DNA from: JAGVSR01 sp963742405
GTDB taxonomy: Bacteria; Pseudomonadota; Alphaproteobacteria; Rhizobiales; Hyphomicrobiaceae
NCBI GenBank assembly: GCA_963742405.1
Contig: CAVUMB010000005.1
Span: 558,001 to 622,000, forward strand
DNA: 64,000 bases
Reading direction: 5' to 3'
How positions within the stretch are numbered: the stretch's first letter is position 1; every line of letters starts with the position of its first letter. Positions 9,963-18,859 of this stretch are shown here, in pieces. The notes beneath the pieces are model-generated. The model had not been told where the DNA came from. It did no database searches and saw nothing but the letters and a program-made list of their open reading frames with translations. Position numbers and translations under genes: made by a program.

Positions 9963-10970
9963 ATGTCGCAGCTGCACAACCCCTACCCACCGGTGCCACC
10001 GCCGCTGCCGCCGGCCTACGCCGCCGGCCCGGCGCTAGGACCATCGCAGCAGCCAGGACCCGCGGCCGGCCGATTTGACCACCCGCTGGAACCCGCCTTC
10101 GAGCCGCACCACGAACGGGCCCCACGCGCGCGCCGCAACCGATCGCCGGTCTCGCTTGGAGCCGCGCTATGGGGCGTGGCAGCGGTAACCGCCGTCGCCT
10201 ACCTCGCCGTCGTGTTGCTCAGACCCGACCTAGTGGCCCGCATCGACACGGGCGCACGCAGCGCCGTCGCCGAGATCGAAACCCTGCGCGGCGAGGTCGA
10301 CGGGCTGCGCCGCGACGTGGCTGATATCCGCACCACCGTGACTGAGGCCACATCACAGCAAAAAGTCATCTTTGAGCGGCTGGCCGCTCTCGGCGCGCCG
10401 ATGGTTCAGCCCATACCGGCGTCGGACCCCAACGCCCCTCCGCCCGCCTTGCGTCTCGACAGCGCGCCCGTCAATGCCCCTCTTTCACCTCGTGCCGACG
10501 TGAGCCCTGCACTCACGCAGCCCGTCGCCCCGCCTGCATCAGCCGCCAAGCGGATCGCCGACGCGAAGATTTTGAATGCCAAGCCCGCGCTTGAAACTGG
10601 CAGCGTCAAACCCGCGCCCGCGACGGCGCCTCAACCCGCCGCGACACCCGCCGCCACACCGGCGGCCGCTCCCCCGTTCGGCGCCCCTGTCGTGACGCCC
10701 GCCGCCAAGCCCGTCGGCGTTCAAATCGCCTCCGGGTCATCGCTGGACAGCTTGAAATTGAGCTGGAACCTCCTGTCGGAAACGCACGCCGACAAGTTCA
10801 AGAACCTGGAGCCGCGCTACTCACTGTCCGTCGATGGCAGTACGGTCGTGTACAATCTGATGGCAGGCCCCGTGAAATCGGAGGCTGAAGCCCGCAAGAT
10901 GTGCAAGGCCCTCGTAGCCAAGGCGGTTCCGTGCAAGATCGTCGGCGAATTCGGCGGCGCTGCGCTCTAG
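9963..10970 (+). CDS. Membrane-anchored SPOR-domain protein
   Basis: This is a 335-residue protein. It begins with a proline-rich cytoplasmic segment (PYPPVPPPLPP). One transmembrane helix lies at about residues 61-82 (ALWGVAAVTAVAYLAVVLL). A short predicted coiled coil (IETLRGEVDGLRRDVADIRTT region) and a long Ala/Pro linker follow. The C-terminal SPOR-like domain, from about 255, includes YSLSVDGSTVVYNLMAGP and ends with a Cys-containing segment resembling the one in the SPOR protein at 4982-6187. The architecture is that of bitopic divisome or cell-wall binding proteins such as FtsN or DamX, but no specific orthology is claimed. It is followed by a strong terminator. Confidence 0.8.
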   Translation: MSQLHNPYPPVPPPLPPAYAAGPALGPSQQPGPAAGRFDHPLEPAFEPHHERAPRARRNRSPVSLGAALWGVAAVTAVAYLAVVLLRPDLVARIDTGARSAVAEIETLRGEVDGLRRDVADIRTTVTEATSQQKVIFERLAALGAPMVQPIPASDPNAPPPALRLDSAPVNAPLSPRADVSPALTQPVAPPASAAKRIADAKILNAKPALETGSVKPAPATAPQPAATPAATPAAAPPFGAPVVTPAAKPVGVQIASGSSLDSLKLSWNLLSETHADKFKNLEPRYSLSVDGSTVVYNLMAGPVKSEAEARKMCKALVAKAVPCKIVGEFGGAAL

Positions 10971-10990
10971 CTCATTCCCATAGAGAACAG

Positions 10991-11017
10991 AAAATGCCGC
11001 GTTCGCGCGGCATTTTT
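10991..11017. terminator. Bidirectional intrinsic terminator
   Basis: A perfect 11-bp stem (AAAATGCCGCG pairing with CGCGGCATTTT) with a TTCG tetraloop is followed by T residues on the plus strand and preceded by A residues. It lies between the convergent SPOR gene and the ELM1-like gene and touches the latter's stop codon, so it can serve both. Confidence 0.9.
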
Positions 11018-12054
11018 CATGCCGTCGGTGCCCTCGCCCAGGTCCGCCGCTTCACGAACCGCCGCTCGATCTCGCGCGCGATGAGCCCCGTCGCATCGAT
11101 CGGCGAATAGCTCCACCGGGGCAGCCTCTCGACGACATCCGGCAGCGGCCGCGTCGCGTTGAGACCGGCGAGCCGCGCGTGGAACCGCTGAAATTTCGCC
11201 TTCCCCCCCGTCGGATGAAAAACGTAAACCGGCCGCCCCGTCGCGCAGCACTCGCCCGTCATGTTGACGCTGTCGGCCGTGACGACGAAAGCGTCCGCGT
11301 GTGCCAGAAAATCAGGATAGGGGTTGGCGCCTGTTCCATCCCAAAGCAAACGCGGCGCCCCGCTCGTGGCTTCTTCTGTTACCTCAAGCAGTCGCGGATG
11401 GGTCCGCCGCGACGGCGTGATCATGAACGACGCCCCAAGAGCTGCCAGCGACCGCAAGGCCGCCTGGAAACGCTTGTCATCGGCAGCGCTGAAGCGGTAC
11501 GACCCGTTCTTTCCCCCCAGCAATACCGCGACCCGCGGCTGCGGCAACGCGGCGATCTCCGGCGGCACGTGCGCCCGCAAGCTTGCAATTCGCTCCGCCG
11601 AAAACCCATGTGGCGACGTCGGCGTCGTAAAAACGTTCGCCCCCCGTCGCCGATCGTGTTCCGGCACCCAGATGAAATCCGCGGTTCCCGGCCCGGTCTG
11701 CGGATCGAGCAACACCACGGTGAACACTGATGGACCAGCCTGCCGCCGCAACTCTCTCAGATACGGAATGGACGCTCGTCCCGTGGCAATAGCCAGCGCC
11801 GGCCAGGGAGGATGAAACGCCGACCCCACCGAACCGAACGCCGCCTGCCTCGGCACACCGCCCCAGGGCGCCGTCCACTTCTTCACCCCGTCCAGCCTGA
11901 CGCGCTTCATCTGGTAATCAACACCCAGCGCGTCCGCCAGACCGCGGGTTTGCGTGTCCATGCCCGCCTTGGCCTCGCTGATGATCCAGCAGGCAAGTCC
12001 GGCTAGCGGACGGTCGGTCGGGCGCGGGCGGTCGGATGCTGGATCAGGCGTCAT
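11017..12054 (-). CDS. ELM1-family (DUF1022) protein, putative GT-B-type fold
   Basis: The protein of 345 residues from the ATG at 12054 matches the bacterial relatives of the plant mitochondrial fission factor ELM1. Visible landmarks are the N-terminal WIISEAKAGMDTQTRGLADALG, the central VLLGGKNGSYRF, and the C-terminal AFVVTADSVNMTGECCATGRPVYVFHP. The last segment resembles the donor-binding half of GT-B glycosyltransferases. The bacterial function is unknown. An upstream in-frame ATG at 12132 would add a 26-residue extension reaching toward the divergent Lrp gene; I consider it less likely. Confidence 0.8.
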   Translation of the reverse strand: MTPDPASDRPRPTDRPLAGLACWIISEAKAGMDTQTRGLADALGVDYQMKRVRLDGVKKWTAPWGGVPRQAAFGSVGSAFHPPWPALAIATGRASIPYLRELRRQAGPSVFTVVLLDPQTGPGTADFIWVPEHDRRRGANVFTTPTSPHGFSAERIASLRAHVPPEIAALPQPRVAVLLGGKNGSYRFSAADDKRFQAALRSLAALGASFMITPSRRTHPRLLEVTEEATSGAPRLLWDGTGANPYPDFLAHADAFVVTADSVNMTGECCATGRPVYVFHPTGGKAKFQRFHARLAGLNATRPLPDVVERLPRWSYSPIDATGLIAREIERRFVKRRTWARAPTA

Positions 12055-12182
12055 GGCTGCAAAGTGCGGGCAACCGTGCGGGCTGTCCAGCGGGCGCGTG
12101 TCGCGCACGTCGGCAATTTCATTTCCCTGCAAAGGCCAACACAGACATAATCGGTCGATCGGATTCGACCTTCCCCGGCCCC

Positions 12183-12668
12183 ATGCCCCGCAAACTCGAC
12201 AGCACCGACTGGCGCATCCTGAAAGAACTCATGGCCGACGGATCGCTCACCAACGTGGCGCTCGCCGGCAAAGTTGGGCTCTCTGCACCTCCGTGCTTGC
12301 GCCGCGTCCGAGCCCTCGAGGAAGCCGGCGTCATTAGCGGCTATACGGCTCTCGTCGACGAGCGCGCACTGGGCTTCGAATTGACGGCTTTCGCCATGGT
12401 CGGCCTGCACAATCAATCGGAAAACGACCTGCGCACGTTCGAAAATCGCGTCCTGGGCTGGCCGATCGTGCGCGAGGCCTACATGCTGTCTGGCGAAAGC
12501 GATTACATCCTGAAATGTGTCGCCCGCGATCTCTCTGCGTTCCAGGACTTCATCCTGAAGGACCTGACGGCGGTCCCCAACGTCGCCAGTGTGAAAACGA
12601 CGCTGGCCATCAGGCGGGCCAAGCTGGCGCCGGGTGTTCCCCCGGCCGGCGACCGAGACGCTGGCTGA
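12183..12668 (+). CDS. Lrp/AsnC family transcriptional regulator
   Basis: A 161-residue regulator. An N-terminal helix-turn-helix (residues about 5-55, LDSTDWRILKELMADG and then GLSAPPCLRRVRALEEAG) is followed by a ligand-binding RAM domain (about 65-145, ending VKTTLAIRRAK). The start at 12183 gives the standard MPRKLDSTDWRIL beginning. Such proteins sense amino acids or related small molecules. The two likely targets by position are itself and the divergent ELM1-like gene. The stop is four bases from the stop of the convergent MFS gene. The effector cannot be told from sequence. Confidence 0.9.
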   Translation: MPRKLDSTDWRILKELMADGSLTNVALAGKVGLSAPPCLRRVRALEEAGVISGYTALVDERALGFELTAFAMVGLHNQSENDLRTFENRVLGWPIVREAYMLSGESDYILKCVARDLSAFQDFILKDLTAVPNVASVKTTLAIRRAKLAPGVPPAGDRDAG

Positions 12669-12672
12669 ACAC

Positions 12673-13932
12673 TCAACCCATCCGGTCGAGATGCCGGACG
12701 GTTCTGAGTTCGGGAAAAAGTCGCGCCCAGAGTGCAGCCGTAATCAGCGCGCCCGCCCCGCCGATGAGAACCGCCGGCACGGTACCGAAGCCGGCCGCCA
12801 TGCTCCCGGCGCGGAACTCGCCGAGTTCGTTGGAAGCACCGATGAAAGTCATGTTCACCGCGCTGACACGGCCCCGCAATTCGTCGGGCGTCTTGAGCTG
12901 GATCAGCGTCTGCCGGATGAACACGCTCACCATATCGGCCGCCCCCATCACGATGAGCGCCACAACCGACAGCCACACCAGCGTCGACATCCCGAACACG
13001 ACGATGGCCAGACCGTAGACCCCGACCGCCGCGAACATCGTGATCCCCGCGTGGTCGCGCACCGGATTGTTGACCAGCCACAGGCTCATCAGCAGGGCCC
13101 CAACCCCAACTGCCGACCGCAGCGCGCCAAGCCCCCACGGCCCCACATCGAGAATATCGCGGGCGAATACAGGCAGCAATGCGGTCGCCCCACCCAGCAT
13201 CACCGCCACCATGTCGAGCGACAAAGCACCAAGCACGATCGGCTGGCTCCAAATATATCGGAACCCCGCAAACAAAGCCTCGCTCGACACGGGCTGCGAA
13301 GAACTGCGCTGACCTGTTTTCGGGATCATCAATGTCAGCAAACCCGCGCAGATAAAGAACAGGATGGACACCGAATAGGAAAGTTCCGAGGACACGCCAT
13401 ACAGCAATCCTCCGGCGGTCGGTCCGACGATCGTCGCGACCTGAAAACTCGACGAGTTGAGGGCAATGGCATTGGCCAGCGCCGACTGCGGCACCAGATT
13501 GGCAAGCAGCGACTGTACGGCGGGCCCCATGAAAGCGCGCGCGATCCCGAACACAAAGAGAACCGCGAACACCGGCCACACCTGCGTCGTGCCCGAGTGC
13601 AGGATTGTCAGCAACGCCAGCGCGCACAGCCCTTCAACCGCCATGCAGGCCGCCATGATGAACTGCCGGTTGTAACGGTCGGCGACCGATCCCGTCACCA
13701 GCACCAACACCGGCGCGGGCAGAAACTGCACCAGCCCGACAAGCCCGAGAAGAAACGGATCACGGGTCTGGTCGTAGATTTGCCAGCCGACGGAAACACT
13801 CAATACCTGGATGGCGAAGACGAGCAGAAATCGGCCAACCCAATAATAGCGAAAGCCAGGATAATCGAACGCGCGGTCGGACTGAGGCGCTCCGGATTCG
13901 GACACACCGGCCGGCGGATCGGGAACGGTCAT
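12673..13932 (-). CDS. MFS exporter (EntS / MFS_3 type)
   Basis: A 419-residue major facilitator protein with about 12 hydrophobic segments. The N-terminal signature YYWVGRFLLVFAIQVLSVSVGWQIYD and the loop GSVADRYNRQF between helices 2 and 3 fit the MFS_3 group, which contains the enterobactin exporter EntS and many uncharacterised proteins. The substrate is not predictable. It lies 63 bases downstream of greA on the same strand and converges on the Lrp gene. Confidence 0.85.
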   Translation of the reverse strand: MTVPDPPAGVSESGAPQSDRAFDYPGFRYYWVGRFLLVFAIQVLSVSVGWQIYDQTRDPFLLGLVGLVQFLPAPVLVLVTGSVADRYNRQFIMAACMAVEGLCALALLTILHSGTTQVWPVFAVLFVFGIARAFMGPAVQSLLANLVPQSALANAIALNSSSFQVATIVGPTAGGLLYGVSSELSYSVSILFFICAGLLTLMIPKTGQRSSSQPVSSEALFAGFRYIWSQPIVLGALSLDMVAVMLGGATALLPVFARDILDVGPWGLGALRSAVGVGALLMSLWLVNNPVRDHAGITMFAAVGVYGLAIVVFGMSTLVWLSVVALIVMGAADMVSVFIRQTLIQLKTPDELRGRVSAVNMTFIGASNELGEFRAGSMAAGFGTVPAVLIGGAGALITAALWARLFPELRTVRHLDRMG

Positions 13933-13995
13933 CGGTCTGCTGCTCTCCAGACGTCCGCCGCCGCGCCCGCGCCGACCTTGCCGGCCGATCGCCGG

Positions 13996-14475
13996 TTACT
14001 TCCACTCGACCTTCAAGATCTCATACGAGCGCGAACCCTTCGGTGTTGTCACCTCGACGCTGTCGCCTTTGACTTTGCCGATCAGCGCGCGCGCAATCGG
14101 GGACGAGATCGAAATCTTACCGTCCTTCACGCTGGCCTCGAGATCGCCGACGATCTTGTACCGGACCTTGTCTTCCGTATCCTCGTCGATCAAAGTGACG
14201 GTTGCGCCGAACTTCACGTTGGCGCCCGACAACCCGGCCGGATCGATGACTTCGGCCCGGCTGAACTTGTCCTCGAGTTCCGCGACGCGCAATTCGTTCA
14301 GCCCCTGCGCCTCTTTGGCAGCATGATACTCGGCATTTTCCGACAGATCGCCATGCGCGCGCGCTTCCGCGATCGCCTGAATGATGCGCGGGCGTTCGAA
14401 CGCTTTGAGGCGATGCAATTCCTCTTCGAGATTCTTGTACCCCTCGAGGGTCATCGGAACCCGATCCATCGACAT
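13996..14475 (-). CDS. greA: Transcription elongation factor GreA
   Basis: GreA stimulates RNA cleavage by backtracked RNA polymerase. The 159-residue protein has the N-terminal antiparallel coiled coil with the acidic tip motif GDLSENAEYHAAKE (residues about 42-55), which carries the functional Asp and Glu. The C-terminal FKBP-like domain contains ISISSPIARALIGKVKGD. The start MSMDRVPMTLEGY is typical of alphaproteobacteria. It follows carB on the same strand, with 140 bases between. Confidence 0.97.
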   Translation of the reverse strand: MSMDRVPMTLEGYKNLEEELHRLKAFERPRIIQAIAEARAHGDLSENAEYHAAKEAQGLNELRVAELEDKFSRAEVIDPAGLSGANVKFGATVTLIDEDTEDKVRYKIVGDLEASVKDGKISISSPIARALIGKVKGDSVEVTTPKGSRSYEILKVEWK

Positions 14476-14615
14476 TGCTAACGTCTCCTGATTGGCCTGG
14501 CCGCAGGGCCAGCACCCTTAGTGGAAATCGCGTTACGCGGGAAAAACTTGGGTAGAAACCCGCGCGGGGCGCCACGGTTTCCGCAGCACCCTCATCAACG
14601 GGCAAAGCTTCCCTT

Positions 14616-17600
14616 TCAGGTCGCGCGCGCGACGTAGGCCTGCAGAGGCGCGACCTTGAGGGTGTCGGACTTCATGGCCTTTATGGCCTTGGTCACGGCA
14701 ACGGCCCCAGCCAAGGTTGTATAATACGGTACGTGGTGAAGCAAGGCCGTGCGCCGGATATCCTTGCTGTCCGCCAAAGCCTTGGCACCCTCTGTCGTAT
14801 TGAAAACCAGAGCGATTTCGCCGTTTTTGATGGCATCCACGATGTGCGGCCGCCCCTCAAGGACCTTGTTGACGATTTCGCACGCGATGCCTTCGGCTTC
14901 CAAATGCCGCCGCGTCCCGCGAGTCGCGACGATCTTGAAGCCCATGGCCGACAGTTCCCGCAGCGGCGCCACGATTCGGTCTTTGTCGCGGTCTTTGACC
15001 GAAACGAAGACGGTTCCACCCATCGGCATCTTCTGACCGGCGCCAATCTGGCTCTTGCCGAAAGCGATCGCAAAGTCCCGGTCGATGCCCATGACCTCGC
15101 CCGTCGAGCGCATTTCCGGACCCAGAATCGGATCGACGCCGGGGAAGCGGGCAAAGGGGAACACCGCTTCTTTAACCGCGATATGGCCGAGCTTCTTCGT
15201 CTTCAGACCGAAGGACGCCAGCGACTGGCCGGCCATGATCTTCGAGGCGATACCGGCAATCGGCTCGCCAATAACTTTGGCCACGAACGGCACCGTGCGC
15301 GACGCGCGCGGATTGACTTCGAGAATATAGATCTCGTCGTCCTTGATCGCGAACTGGACGTTCATGAGGCCTTTGACCTCAAGTGCCAGGGCGAGCTTGC
15401 GCGTCTGCTCGCCAAGTTCGGCAATAACCTCGTCGGAGAGCGAATGCGGCGGCAACGAGCAGGCGCTGTCACCGGAATGAATTCCAGCCTCCTCGATATG
15501 CTCCATGACGCCCGCAATGAAGGTGTCCTGGCCATCGCAGAGACAGTCCACATCGACTTCGACCGCGTCCGACAGATAGCGATCGATCAGCAGCGGTCGC
15601 TTCGGCGACACGATCAGTTCCGATGGATTGTTCAGCGTCGCCGACAGTTTGGCGATGTAGCGGTCGATCTCGGCCCCGTCATGGATGATTTCCATCGCCC
15701 GGCCGCCAAGAACATAGGACGGTCGGATGACAACCGGGTAGCCGATCCGGTCAGCCACGGCGCGAGCCTCACCCGGCGTGCCGGCAATGCCGCTGGCCGG
15801 CTGTTTAAGGGCCAGCTTCTCGATCAGCGCCTTGAACCGGTCCCGGTCTTCGGCAAGGTCGATGGCATCCGGTGACGTACCCAGGATGGGAACGCCCGCC
15901 TCTTCCAACGGACCGGCGAGTTTCAATGGCGTCTGCCCGCCGAACTGAACGATGACGCCTTTGACGCGCCCGTTCGACTGTTCCTTGCGAATGACTTCGA
16001 GCACGTCTTCCGCCGTCAACGGCTCGAAGTAGAGCCGGTCCGACGTGTCGTAATCGGTCGAGACAGTCTCCGGATTGCAGTTGACCATGATGGTCTCATA
16101 ACCGGCGGCCGTCAGCGCGAAGCAGGCGTGGCAGCAGCAGTAATCGAACTCGATACCCTGCCCGATACGGTTCGGGCCGCCGCCCAAGATGATGATCTTC
16201 TCGCGATCCGTAGGTTTGGCTTCGCAAACCGGCTCGCTCGTAAGACCCGTCTCATAGGTCGAATACATATAGGCCGTCGGCGATGCGAACTCGGCCGCGC
16301 ATGTGTCAATGCGCTTGTAAACAGGCGTGACCCCAAGGTCGTGCCGCGCGCGCCGGACATCGGCTTCCGGCCGTCCGGACAGCTTGGCCAGCCGGGCATC
16401 CGAAAATCCAGCCGCCTTCAACATCCGCATCTGCCGCTCGCTGGTCGGCAGGCCATGCGCCTTCACGCGCGCCTCCAGATCGATAATTTCCTGCAGCCGC
16501 GCGATGAACCACGGATCGTATTTCGCAAATGCGTGCACCGTCTCGTGGTCTACCCCCATGCGCAGCGCTTGCGCGACCTTCAACAGCCGGTCGGGGGCCG
16601 GGCGCGACAACGCCGCGCGCACGACATTTTTGTCATCGCTCAACCCCAAGCCTTCCAGTTCGATATCATCCAGGCCCGTCAAGCCGGTCTCCATCGACCG
16701 CAAGGCTTTCTGCAAGCTCTCGACGAACGTGCGGCCGATCGCCATCACTTCGCCGACGGACTTCATCGCCGTCGTCAGCGTGCTGTCGGCGCCGGGAAAC
16801 TTCTCAAACGCAAAGCGTGGGATCTTGGTGACGACATAGTCGATCGTCGGCTCGAAGGACGCGGGTGTTGCGCCGCCTGTAATGTCATTCTCGAGTTCGT
16901 CGAGCGTGTAGCCGACGGCCAGACGCGCGGCGACCTTGGCGATCGGGAAGCCCGTCGCCTTCGAGGCCAGGGCCGAGGACCGCGACACACGCGGGTTCAT
17001 TTCGATCACGACGAGCCGACCGGTCGCCGGATCGACGGCGAACTGCACGTTCGACCCGCCGGTCTCGACCCCGATCTCGCGCAGAACCGCCAGCGAGGCG
17101 TCGCGCATCATCTGATATTCTTTGTCGGTCAGCGTCAGTGCCGGCGCGACGGTGATCGAATCGCCCGTGTGCACGCCCATGGGATCGAGGTTTTCGATCG
17201 AGCAGATGATGATGGCGTTGTCCGCCTTATCGCGGACGACCTCCATCTCATATTCTTTCCAGCCGATCAGGCTTTCGTCGATCAGGATCTGACCGACGGG
17301 CGACGCATCGAGACCGGATTTGGCGATCGTCTCGAACTCTTCGCGATTGTAACAGACGCCTCCGCCCGTACCGCCCATCGTGAATGCGGGGCGGATGATC
17401 GTCGGCAGGCCGATCGTGTCGAGCGCGCGCATGGCCTCGGCAAAACCAGCCGCACGATCGTAGCCGATCACCTTGCCGTCTGCGTTGCGGATTTCGGGCG
17501 ACGACGCGATCAGCGCGCGCGGACTTTCCAGGCCGATGCGATCCATGGCCTCGCGAAACAGTTTGCGGTCCTCCGCCATGTCGATGGCTTCGGCTTTCGC

Positions 17601-17969
17601 GCCGATGAGTTCCACATTCATTTCCGCCAGCACGCCCTGCTTTTCGAGCGCAAGGGCGGTGTTGAGCGCGGTCTGCCCACCCATGGTCGGCAACAGCACC
17701 AGTTTTTTGCCTGGGTGCAGTGCCTTTTCCTCGGCGATGATTTGGGCGACGACATCGGGCGTAATGGGTTCGATGTAGGTCGCATCCGCCAGATCCGGGT
17801 CCGTCATGATCGTTGCTGGATTGGAATTGACCAGCACGATCCGGTAACCCTCGGCTTTTAAGGCCTTGCAGGCCTGAGTGCCGGAATAATCGAATTCACA
17901 AGCCTGCCCGATGACGATGGGCCCGGCTCCGATGATGAGTACGGTGTCGATATCTGTGCGTTTGGGCAT
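14616..17969 (-). CDS. carB: Carbamoyl-phosphate synthase large subunit CarB
   Basis: CarB makes carbamoyl phosphate from bicarbonate, ATP and ammonia delivered by CarA, for arginine and pyrimidine synthesis. At 1117 residues it is full length, including family insertions. The two homologous halves are visible. The first opens with VLIIGAGPIVIGQACEFDYSG; the second has IILGGGPNRIGQGIEFDYCC. Each has an ATP-grasp domain (VIRPAFTMGGTGGG; VVIRPSYVLGGRAMEI). The C-terminal methylglyoxal-synthase-like regulatory domain holds FVSVKDRDKDRIV and FNTTEG. It is separated from carA by about 2.6 kb holding three other genes. Confidence 0.97.
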   Translation of the reverse strand: MPKRTDIDTVLIIGAGPIVIGQACEFDYSGTQACKALKAEGYRIVLVNSNPATIMTDPDLADATYIEPITPDVVAQIIAEEKALHPGKKLVLLPTMGGQTALNTALALEKQGVLAEMNVELIGAKAEAIDMAEDRKLFREAMDRIGLESPRALIASSPEIRNADGKVIGYDRAAGFAEAMRALDTIGLPTIIRPAFTMGGTGGGVCYNREEFETIAKSGLDASPVGQILIDESLIGWKEYEMEVVRDKADNAIIICSIENLDPMGVHTGDSITVAPALTLTDKEYQMMRDASLAVLREIGVETGGSNVQFAVDPATGRLVVIEMNPRVSRSSALASKATGFPIAKVAARLAVGYTLDELENDITGGATPASFEPTIDYVVTKIPRFAFEKFPGADSTLTTAMKSVGEVMAIGRTFVESLQKALRSMETGLTGLDDIELEGLGLSDDKNVVRAALSRPAPDRLLKVAQALRMGVDHETVHAFAKYDPWFIARLQEIIDLEARVKAHGLPTSERQMRMLKAAGFSDARLAKLSGRPEADVRRARHDLGVTPVYKRIDTCAAEFASPTAYMYSTYETGLTSEPVCEAKPTDREKIIILGGGPNRIGQGIEFDYCCCHACFALTAAGYETIMVNCNPETVSTDYDTSDRLYFEPLTAEDVLEVIRKEQSNGRVKGVIVQFGGQTPLKLAGPLEEAGVPILGTSPDAIDLAEDRDRFKALIEKLALKQPASGIAGTPGEARAVADRIGYPVVIRPSYVLGGRAMEIIHDGAEIDRYIAKLSATLNNPSELIVSPKRPLLIDRYLSDAVEVDVDCLCDGQDTFIAGVMEHIEEAGIHSGDSACSLPPHSLSDEVIAELGEQTRKLALALEVKGLMNVQFAIKDDEIYILEVNPRASRTVPFVAKVIGEPIAGIASKIMAGQSLASFGLKTKKLGHIAVKEAVFPFARFPGVDPILGPEMRSTGEVMGIDRDFAIAFGKSQIGAGQKMPMGGTVFVSVKDRDKDRIVAPLRELSAMGFKIVATRGTRRHLEAEGIACEIVNKVLEGRPHIVDAIKNGEIALVFNTTEGAKALADSKDIRRTALLHHVPYYTTLAGAVAVTKAIKAMKSDTLKVAPLQAYVARAT

Positions 17970-18077
17970 GGCGGGGCCGACTCATATGTCAGGGCAGGCA
18001 ATTTGGCTATAGGCCGCGACGTCTCGCGCCTGAGCTTCGCCTTGGGGCGCCGGCATGGCGCGGCAACCCCAGTCGCA

Positions 18078-18113
18078 ACACAGCCCGGCGCCGCCGAGCG
18101 GTCCGGGCTGTGT
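18078..18113. other. Perfect 11-bp stem-loop upstream of carB
   Basis: ACACAGCCCGG (18078-18088) pairs exactly with CCGGGCTGTGT (18103-18113) around a 14-base loop. It lies between the stop of the secreted-protein gene at 18140 and the carB start at 17969. No T-run follows on either strand, so it is not a standard intrinsic terminator. It could be an mRNA processing or stability element, or an attenuating structure. Confidence 0.6.
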
Positions 18114-18139
18114 CACAAATTCGTTGCGGCTGAAATGCG

Positions 18140-18805
18140 TCAGGGCGCCGGCTTTTCGATCTTCAGATCGGTCGGATAGCTGTAAACCTCCTTGAAGATC
18201 GGCTTGTCCAGCATCCCTTCCCGCGCAAAAACGATCCGCGCCGGCAGCCCGGTCTCGACGTCGAGATAAATGACCCGCACCGCCTCATTCTTCGGCGTTT
18301 CAGGCACCGGCTCACCCTTCTTTTCAGCTTCAATCTGCTCCGGCGTCTTCTGCGGCGGTTCGTCGATGCCCTTGTAGGCGCGGACCTGCTTGCCTTCGAT
18401 CGTTTCCGCACCCATGCAGTCGAAATTGCCGATGCCCTGCGACACCTCCGCCAGCGTGCTCTTGAAGAAGTTCACGATCTGATCTGCCGTCGTCTGATCG
18501 ACCTTCTGCCACGCCCCGCCGGCCGTCTTCGACCAGGCTTCCTTGCCGATCAGCACCGTCTCCGTGGGTTTGTCCGGCTCGATCACTGTCGTCACAACCT
18601 GGCGCATCCGATCCGGCTTCAGATACTCGACGGTCATCGTGAACGGACCCTGCTCGCCGATCAGGTTCGACACCTTGCGCATCATGTCCGAATTGCTCTG
18701 CCGCGTGAACGCCTGCAGCACCTCCCGCGTACAATCGGCCGACGCGGTGGAACACGTCGCAGCCAGAGCCAATACGGCAACCGCGCCGCGGATCAAAGTC
18801 GTCAT
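18140..18805 (-). CDS. Secreted protein, paralogue of the adjacent gene (downstream copy)
   Basis: A 221-residue exported protein with a signal peptide (MTTLIRGAVAVLALAATC, cleavage near TASA-DC). The mature part has two cysteines, one at its N-terminus (DCTREVLQAF) and one in FDCMGAETIEGK, which could form a disulfide. It shares an ordered set of motifs with the gene upstream at 18860: C-x-x-E-V-x-x-A-F, GP...P-D, ET-x-x-IGK-x-AW...GG, EGK, and VY/IYL...ETGLPA. The extended-sheet pattern recalls LolA/LppX-like lipid-binding folds, but I do not recognise a named family. The start at 18805 is chosen because it gives a clean signal peptide; 18850 is also open. Confidence 0.75.
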   Translation of the reverse strand: MTTLIRGAVAVLALAATCSTASADCTREVLQAFTRQSNSDMMRKVSNLIGEQGPFTMTVEYLKPDRMRQVVTTVIEPDKPTETVLIGKEAWSKTAGGAWQKVDQTTADQIVNFFKSTLAEVSQGIGNFDCMGAETIEGKQVRAYKGIDEPPQKTPEQIEAEKKGEPVPETPKNEAVRVIYLDVETGLPARIVFAREGMLDKPIFKEVYSYPTDLKIEKPAP

Positions 18806-18859
18806 CTCGTCGTCTCCATGGAACGTGAAAAAGCACAACGGCAACCGCAACGGTGCAAC

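Noticed and set aside
12503..14481. Large frames on both strands across the MFS/greA region
   Set aside because: They overlap well-supported MFS and GreA genes and show low-complexity Arg/His/Gln composition.
14733..17861. Long plus-strand frames (up to 577 residues) opposite carB
   Set aside because: CarB motifs on the minus strand are unambiguous; the opposite frames have no recognisable motif and arise from high GC.
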